Shown: positions 59,143 through 64,000 of the stretch, piece after piece
Layout: every line of letters starts with the position of its first letter
Numbering within the stretch: position 1 is the stretch's first letter
From: Planctomycetota bacterium
GTDB taxonomy: Bacteria > Planctomycetota > UBA8742 > UBA2392
Length of the DNA: 64,000 nt
Assembly: GCA_020425605.1 (NCBI GenBank)
Contig: JAGQRH010000006.1
Coordinates: 1-64,000 of the forward strand
Reading direction: 5' to 3'
Translations under genes and position numbers: made by a program
The notes under the pieces: generated by a model
The model's input: the letters and a program-made list of their open reading frames with translations, nothing else
What the model was told of the DNA's origin: nothing
Databases searched by the model: none

Positions 59143-59162
59143 GCAAGCACTCGGCGTTTCGG

Positions 59163-59528
59163 TTAGCGCTTTCCGGGCGATTTGGGTCGTGGTGCCCGCC
59201 GCTTGCGCGTCGGGCTACCGGCGATCTGGATCGAATGCTGTGACCACTCCGCAAGCGCGGCCGGGTCTTCCAGGACATCCACAGGCACGGCCCAGTAGCC
59301 GTTCATGACGTGGCCGGCCCAGGGCTCGAACGGGTGGCTTTCCGCCGTCTCGAAGCGCGGCCGGTTGTCGCCGTCTACCTTCAGGTACAACTCGTCGTCG
59401 TCCACCAGCGCGAAGAACTTGCCGTCAAAGTACACACCCGCGCCGCCGAACATCTTGCGGCTGCTGACTTCGCCAAGCTCGCGAAACTGCTCGAGCACGT
59501 ATTGCAGGAATTCTTCGCTGACCGCCAT
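59163..59528 (-). CDS. TfoX N-terminal domain protein
   Basis: 121 residues from ATG 59528. The sequence EFLQYVLEQFRELGEVSSRKMFGGAGVYFDGKFFALVDDDELYLKVD is the TfoX N-terminal (Sxy-like) fold, including MFGGAG and FFALV. TfoX proteins regulate competence in some bacteria; stand-alone N-domains like this have no established role. The C-terminus is basic (TRKRRAPRPKSPGKR). It diverges from the DUF255 gene, with starts 54 bases apart. Confidence 0.85.
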   Translation of the reverse strand: MAVSEEFLQYVLEQFRELGEVSSRKMFGGAGVYFDGKFFALVDDDELYLKVDGDNRPRFETAESHPFEPWAGHVMNGYWAVPVDVLEDPAALAEWSQHSIQIAGSPTRKRRAPRPKSPGKR

Positions 59529-59582
59529 GGTTTCCCCGGTCACGGAGTATAGGTTGATGCGCGACAACCAAGAAAGGCGGCC

Positions 59583-61664
59583 ATGACCGAGCACAAAGCC
59601 AACGCACTCGCCAACGAATCCAGCCCGTACCTGCTGCAGCACGCGCACAACCCCGTCGACTGGATGCCGTGGGGCGACGCCGCATTCGAGCGCGCCAAAA
59701 CCGAAGGCAAGCTGGTCTTCCTCAGCATCGGCTACGCGACCTGCCACTGGTGCCATGTGATGGAGCGTGAGTCGTTCGAGAACGTCAAGATCGCCGAGTA
59801 CATGAACGAGCATTTCGTCTGCGTAAAGGTCGACCGCGAGGAACGCCCGGACATCGACGCCGTCTACATGGCCGTCACCCAGGCGCTCAACGACGGCCGC
59901 GGCGGCTGGCCGATGAGCCTGTTCCTGACCCCCGACAAATTGCCGATCACGGCCGGGACATACTTCCCGCCCGAGGACCGTTACGGTCGTGCGGGATTTA
60001 CCAGCGTGCTGAAGCGCATGGTCGAGCTGTGGGGCGGCGAGCGCGAGAAACTGGTACAGCAGGCCGCTGAGATCACAGACTGGCTGCGCAAGCAGGGTGC
60101 ACCCGAAGGGGGTGGTGAACTCTCGGATGCTCCTCTGAGGGAAAACTACTCGACTCTTAAACTCAGTTTCGATGAGCGCTACGGCGGCTTCGAGAAGTCG
60201 CCCAAGTTCCCGACGCCGCATCGCCTTCAGGCGCTGATGCGCTGGCACAAACACACCGGTGACGACGAGCCGCTGCGGCTGGCCGAATTCACGCTGCAGA
60301 ACATGACGCAGGGCGGCATCCACGACCAGATTGGAGGTGGCTTCCACCGCTACTCAACCGACCGCGAATGGCTGACGCCGCACTTCGAGAAGATGCTCTA
60401 CGACCAGGCCCTGCTCCTTGAGGCATTCCTTGATGCCTACCAGATCACCGGCAAGAAGCAGTATGCCGAGACCGCCCACAACATCTGCGGCTACGTGCTG
60501 CGTGACCTGCGCGATGAAGCCGGGGGGTTTCACTCGGCCGAAGACGCTGACAGCGAAGGCGAAGAGGGCAAATTCTACGTCTGGACGTACGACGAGCTGC
60601 GCCAGACGCTGGGCGCCGACGCCGACCTGGCCGGCTTCGTCTGGGGCTGCGTCGAGGCGGGCAACTACTTTGACGAATCCACCCACGAGCGCACCGGTGC
60701 GAATATCCTGCACCTGCCGCGGACGGTTGCCGAAAGTGCCAAGCAACGCGACATGGACGTCGACGAGTTGCACCGCAAGATGTTCGAGTGGCGCGGCAAG
60801 TTGTTCGACCTGCGTTGCAACCGCATAAGGCCCCTGCTTGACGACAAGGTGCTCACCGACTGGAACGGACTGATGATCGGCGCCATGGCACGCGCCGGAG
60901 CCGTGTTGAACGACGAGCGGTACATCAAGGCCGCGCAGGAAGCTGCGGGCTTCGTCGTCGAGAAACTCAATGACAACGGGCGCCTGCTGCACCGTTACCG
61001 CAAAGGACAGTCAGGCATCCCTGGCTACGCCGAAGACTACGCCTTCCTCGCCAACGGTTTGCTGCAACTGTATGAAGCCGATTTTGATACCCGCTGGCTG
61101 GCCGAGGCAGACCGACTGGCCGGCGAGATGATCCGGCTGTTCCGGCATGAGAACGGCCTGCTCTACACGCAAGGCAGCGACGAAACCGACGTCATGATCG
61201 CAAAGAACACCAACGTGTTCGACGGGGCAATACCGGCCGCGAACTCGGCCGGCGCATATGCACTGGTCCGCCTTGGCCGTCTGCTGCAGAAGGACGAGTA
61301 CACGGCCACCGGTGCAGGCATCCTGAAGACGCTGTCCCAGCGGCTTGAGCAGATGTCGGTGGCTCACTGCTACGCGCTGCTGGCGCTGGAATGGCTGGTG
61401 CTGCCGGTGCGGGAAGTCGTCGTTGCGGGAAAGCGCGACGACGCACAGGCAATGCTGGCTGAGCTGCGCTCCCACTTCATGCCGCGCACAGTCATCGCAC
61501 TGCACGAGCCGGACGACGCCGGGGCCGCCATTCGCAAGCTGGTTCCATTTGTTGCAGGACAGACGGCACCAAGCGGCAAGCCGACGGCTTACGTCTGCGA
61601 GAACTACGCCTGCAGCGCACCGGTGACGTCAATTGACGAGCTCAAGAAGCTGGTCGACAGCTAG
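59583..61664 (+). CDS. DUF255 thioredoxin-like protein (YyaL type)
   Basis: 693 residues. [20 protein letters not shown] and [15 protein letters not shown] (Cys54 and Cys57) are hallmarks of DUF255, a thioredoxin-fold domain, followed by [12 protein letters not shown] and, from about 190, an alpha/alpha-toroid glycosidase-like region ([59 protein letters not shown]). Spermatogenesis-associated protein 20 is the eukaryotic homologue. Cellular role not known. Its stop codon shares CTAG with the convergent gene's stop. Confidence 0.85.
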   Translation: MTEHKANALANESSPYLLQHAHNPVDWMPWGDAAFERAKTEGKLVFLSIGYATCHWCHVMERESFENVKIAEYMNEHFVCVKVDREERPDIDAVYMAVTQALNDGRGGWPMSLFLTPDKLPITAGTYFPPEDRYGRAGFTSVLKRMVELWGGEREKLVQQAAEITDWLRKQGAPEGGGELSDAPLRENYSTLKLSFDERYGGFEKSPKFPTPHRLQALMRWHKHTGDDEPLRLAEFTLQNMTQGGIHDQIGGGFHRYSTDREWLTPHFEKMLYDQALLLEAFLDAYQITGKKQYAETAHNICGYVLRDLRDEAGGFHSAEDADSEGEEGKFYVWTYDELRQTLGADADLAGFVWGCVEAGNYFDESTHERTGANILHLPRTVAESAKQRDMDVDELHRKMFEWRGKLFDLRCNRIRPLLDDKVLTDWNGLMIGAMARAGAVLNDERYIKAAQEAAGFVVEKLNDNGRLLHRYRKGQSGIPGYAEDYAFLANGLLQLYEADFDTRWLAEADRLAGEMIRLFRHENGLLYTQGSDETDVMIAKNTNVFDGAIPAANSAGAYALVRLGRLLQKDEYTATGAGILKTLSQRLEQMSVAHCYALLALEWLVLPVREVVVAGKRDDAQAMLAELRSHFMPRTVIALHEPDDAGAAIRKLVPFVAGQTAPSGKPTAYVCENYACSAPVTSIDELKKLVDS

Positions 61665-64000
61665 GGCACGCTGATCATCGACACGCGGCCCTGCCCGCTG
61701 AGCACGAGCAGCTCACCCGTGTCGGCGCAGTGGAAGGCAGCGACGGCGTCAGGCGTGCTGACCTGCGTAATCGACTTCAGCACGAAGCCTTCACCGTCCT
61801 TGCGGAACCAGTTCACGTGGCTGCCGGTCACCCCTGCTACTTTCCCGGGCGCGTGCAGTGCAGCGCACAGATAGTCTCCGCGCGCCGCCACGATTCGCGA
61901 CTCGCAGCGCAATCCGAAGCTGCCGGCCTTCAGTCCGCTCCAGTACAGGCTGCCGTGTTCGTTGCGCCCGGCAATTTCGATGTCGCCTGGGACGCCCGGC
62001 CGGATCGACAGCTCAGCGCCCGCGATGAAGCCCATTGCACGCCAGTGGCTGGCCGCGCTTTGCCACTCGGTCACCGTGCGCATCGCATTGAGCGTCGGCA
62101 TCCAGTACACCTTGCGATCGCCGACCAGCAGCATGCCCGTAACGCCGCCGCTGCGAACCAGTGCGCCTGCCACGCATGGGCTGTCTGGTGCGTCGTAATC
62201 AACGTACGGCTCAAGCCCCTCGCCCTGGCGCAGCGCCAGCTGGTTGCGGGAGGAATCCTCAAGCACCGCCTGATTCCGCCCCTGTACGTCGCCTGCGCAC
62301 AGCAGCTGTGTGTCATGCCAGAGCAAAAGGTTCCCGCGACCCCTGTGATAGTTGCCGTCTTTGGCGCGCACGTAGCAGCTGAAGTCACGCCAGTCGTCCG
62401 GCGCATGATGCATGGCCGTGACCAGCTCGCCCTTCTCGTCGCACGTCAGCGCCATGACCTGCGGGCCGGCGTCCCGCACAAGCACTGTGCCCTTGCTCGG
62501 CGAAAAGCCGAAAATTCGGCCGTCGCGGAACCCAATGAATAGCTGCCCGCTGCGCTCGGCCATGCAGGCGCAGGTCACCACGCCGGTCGCGATCTGGACG
62601 CTTGAAATAACGCCGTTATCACGCGGGCCCTTTTGCGGGCGACGTCTGGCCTCGGCCCGGAGCGCGAATTGCGCGTCACTTACCAGTGCGTTCGACCACG
62701 CCTTGCTCTCGAAGGGGAGCTCGTGATTTGCACCTCCGCGCTGGCGCAGCTTGTTCGCCAGTCCATTCAGCGCACGGTCATGCAACTCTGACCGCTGTCC
62801 GGCCAGCGCCTCCCGGCGGGCCAGCGTCGCGAGCATGTTGTAGTACTGCCCGGCGGCAGCTTCATTGCCGGGCGGGTTGAAGAAGCGGTCCGCCTCATCG
62901 GTCAGTTTGACCAGACGCCCTGGCTCTTCGCGATCCGCATGAATCACGGCCATGTGTACCGCGCACGGCACGGCGTTCGGATGCGGACGGGCACGCCAGC
63001 CCTGGCCGAAGAATTGCAGCGCTTCTTCGTGTTCGGCGGACTTGGCCATCATCAGCTCGCCGGCTGCCTTGTACTCACCGCGCTCGGATAGCAGGCGGCC
63101 GGCCGTACGATACTCATCCAGCGCAGCAGGCTCATCGCCCGCCTTGCGCAACAGGTCACCCGCGGGCACGTGCTGGGCGATCTTGCGATAGAGACGCACG
63201 GCCTCATCCACGTCGCCCGCAGCCTCAAAGCTGCGCGCGGCCGACATGGGGTCGTTCAGCTTCTTCAGATACAGGATTGCCGCATCGCGATGTAGCCCGC
63301 CCTGCTGAAGCACGTTGGCAGCCGTGCGGTAGTCGGAAAGCAGCTTGCCATAGATGAACGCTGCGCGCCGAAAATCGCCGTCGCGGCGAGCTTGCTCTGC
63401 GGCCTTGCGATACTCGGCGACCAGTGCGCCGTATACGTCGGGCTCGGTGAACCACATGCTCGCGCCGCCGCTGCCGCCGCCGATCAGGTTGCCGAGTGAA
63501 TACAGCAGGTTGTGAAAGGGCAGATTGGTGCTCATGCTCGCGCGTGCGCCACGACCGGCCTCGCCACCCACGGGCAGCGCGCGCCGTAGCGCCTCTTCGA
63601 TGTTGCCCTCGCGGAAGCGGCGCAGCAGGTCACGCAGTTGTGCTTCCTGCTTGCCGAGCAACCCCTGAAGTCGGCTCGGGTCGTTGCTGAGCCCCTTGCC
63701 CATCAGTTTGCCGCCGGCCTTCTGCATTCCGCCGTTTCCGAGGAGTTTGCCGAGGCCGCCCAGCGCCTTGCCGGCCGCGAATTCCATGCTGCCCAGCATC
63801 GACCGACCTGCGCCGGTTTCTTCCGCGCCTGCCTCCTCTTCGGCGATTCCGTCGCCGCCGCGGTCCAGCACCTGCTCGGCGTCGTTTTCCGGAAGGTCGA
63901 GAATGAACTGCGCAATCGCCGTCGCCCGCTCCGGGGGTTCGGGCAGTGCTTTCCAGTCGCGCCGTCTGACAACCTCAGCAGCAAGAACAGCCGCCAACGA
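61661..64000 (-). CDS. TPR/beta-propeller protein, 5' end outside the window
   Basis: At least 778 residues; the frame runs off the right edge, so the N-terminus is missing. Residues 45-130 have Gly-rich and low-complexity stretches ([19 protein letters not shown]). TPR/coatomer-like repeats occupy about 185-335 ([50 protein letters not shown]). A beta-propeller is at about 470-778 ([35 protein letters not shown]). This layout recalls the MoxR-vWA-propeller ternary systems, but neither MoxR nor vWA is in view on this side. No signal visible in the retained part. Confidence 0.65.
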   Translation of the reverse strand, partial: SLAAVLAAEVVRRRDWKALPEPPERATAIAQFILDLPENDAEQVLDRGGDGIAEEEAGAEETGAGRSMLGSMEFAAGKALGGLGKLLGNGGMQKAGGKLMGKGLSNDPSRLQGLLGKQEAQLRDLLRRFREGNIEEALRRALPVGGEAGRGARASMSTNLPFHNLLYSLGNLIGGGSGGASMWFTEPDVYGALVAEYRKAAEQARRDGDFRRAAFIYGKLLSDYRTAANVLQQGGLHRDAAILYLKKLNDPMSAARSFEAAGDVDEAVRLYRKIAQHVPAGDLLRKAGDEPAALDEYRTAGRLLSERGEYKAAGELMMAKSAEHEEALQFFGQGWRARPHPNAVPCAVHMAVIHADREEPGRLVKLTDEADRFFNPPGNEAAAGQYYNMLATLARREALAGQRSELHDRALNGLANKLRQRGGANHELPFESKAWSNALVSDAQFALRAEARRRPQKGPRDNGVISSVQIATGVVTCACMAERSGQLFIGFRDGRIFGFSPSKGTVLVRDAGPQVMALTCDEKGELVTAMHHAPDDWRDFSCYVRAKDGNYHRGRGNLLLWHDTQLLCAGDVQGRNQAVLEDSSRNQLALRQGEGLEPYVDYDAPDSPCVAGALVRSGGVTGMLLVGDRKVYWMPTLNAMRTVTEWQSAASHWRAMGFIAGAELSIRPGVPGDIEIAGRNEHGSLYWSGLKAGSFGLRCESRIVAARGDYLCAALHAPGKVAGVTGSHVNWFRKDGEGFVLKSITQVSTPDAVAAFHCADTGELLVLSGQGRVSMISVP

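Noticed and set aside
1..64000. CRISPR arrays and rRNA genes
   Set aside because: No regularly spaced direct repeats with unique spacers and no rRNA-like stretches were seen on reading.

Overview
The window reads as one bacterial contig, high GC and gene-dense, of a Gram-negative type: it has lipoprotein signals, an outer-membrane-barrel-like protein, secreted propeller and VWA proteins and QueE. Tandem VWA proteins, a heparinase-like protein, a SUFU-domain protein, a cytoplasmic TPR/propeller protein and long palindromes built from CACAGAG or CGCGAAG words suggest a Planctomycetota or other PVC-type organism. This is inference; no rRNA or marker gene in the window settles it.

Positions 1 to about 21,135 are an accessory island. 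Its right edge carries a tyrosine recombinase (19366-20745), a tRNA-Gly 3' fragment (19297-19341) and two tRNA-Thr 3' ends, each with its own terminator (20912-20994 and 21102-21170). The core of the island is a leftward, tightly coupled operon from 18234 to 8061. It encodes a cysteine desulfurase (SspA), a DUF4007 protein (SspB), a large P-loop ATPase (SspC) and a PAPS-reductase-like ATP pyrophosphatase (SspD), the four-protein single-strand DNA phosphorothioation module. After it come a GIY-YIG protein, a 673-residue DGQHR protein and an SF2 helicase, probably the restriction arm. A PD-(D/E)XK protein lies upstream of sspA. Further left are a SIR2-like protein, a restriction-endonuclease-like protein, a second GIY-YIG-like protein, a secreted nuclease homologue, two zinc-ribbon membrane proteins and two small ORFs of 49 and 54 codons.

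From about 21,180 rightward the genome looks like host chromosome. Positions 21-23 kb hold two iron-sulfur-type regulators (Rrf2 and SufR-like) with visible operators, next to a 50-residue membrane peptide and a VOC-fold enzyme. Positions 23.4-28.4 kb hold a MoaD-like protein, two paralogous BNR propeller proteins (one with a histone-H1-like lysine tail) and a secreted PD40 protein. Positions 28.7-37.7 kb hold a gene with an in-frame amber codon, NadD, a coiled-coil protein, a LuxR-type regulator, a 1163-residue heparinase-like protein, QueE and a barrel-like protein. Positions 37.7-44.4 kb hold tandem rhomboids, tandem VWA proteins and a TatD-like hydrolase. Positions 44.5-50.9 kb hold an LRR protein, a serine-metabolism cluster (class V aminotransferase, SerA, DUF1015) and a one-zinc DnaJ. 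Positions 51-64 kb hold secreted or membrane hypotheticals, a Sel1 lipoprotein, SagB-SUFU-M16 in one row, TfoX-like, a DUF255 thioredoxin-like protein, and a TPR/propeller protein cut by the window end.

The strongest candidate for an undescribed system is the phosphorothioation operon with its GIY-YIG/DGQHR/helicase arm. Next are the propeller fused to a histone-like tail beside MoaD, and a 134-bp repeat that supplies the C-termini of unrelated proteins. All calls come from reading the sequence; no database search was run.
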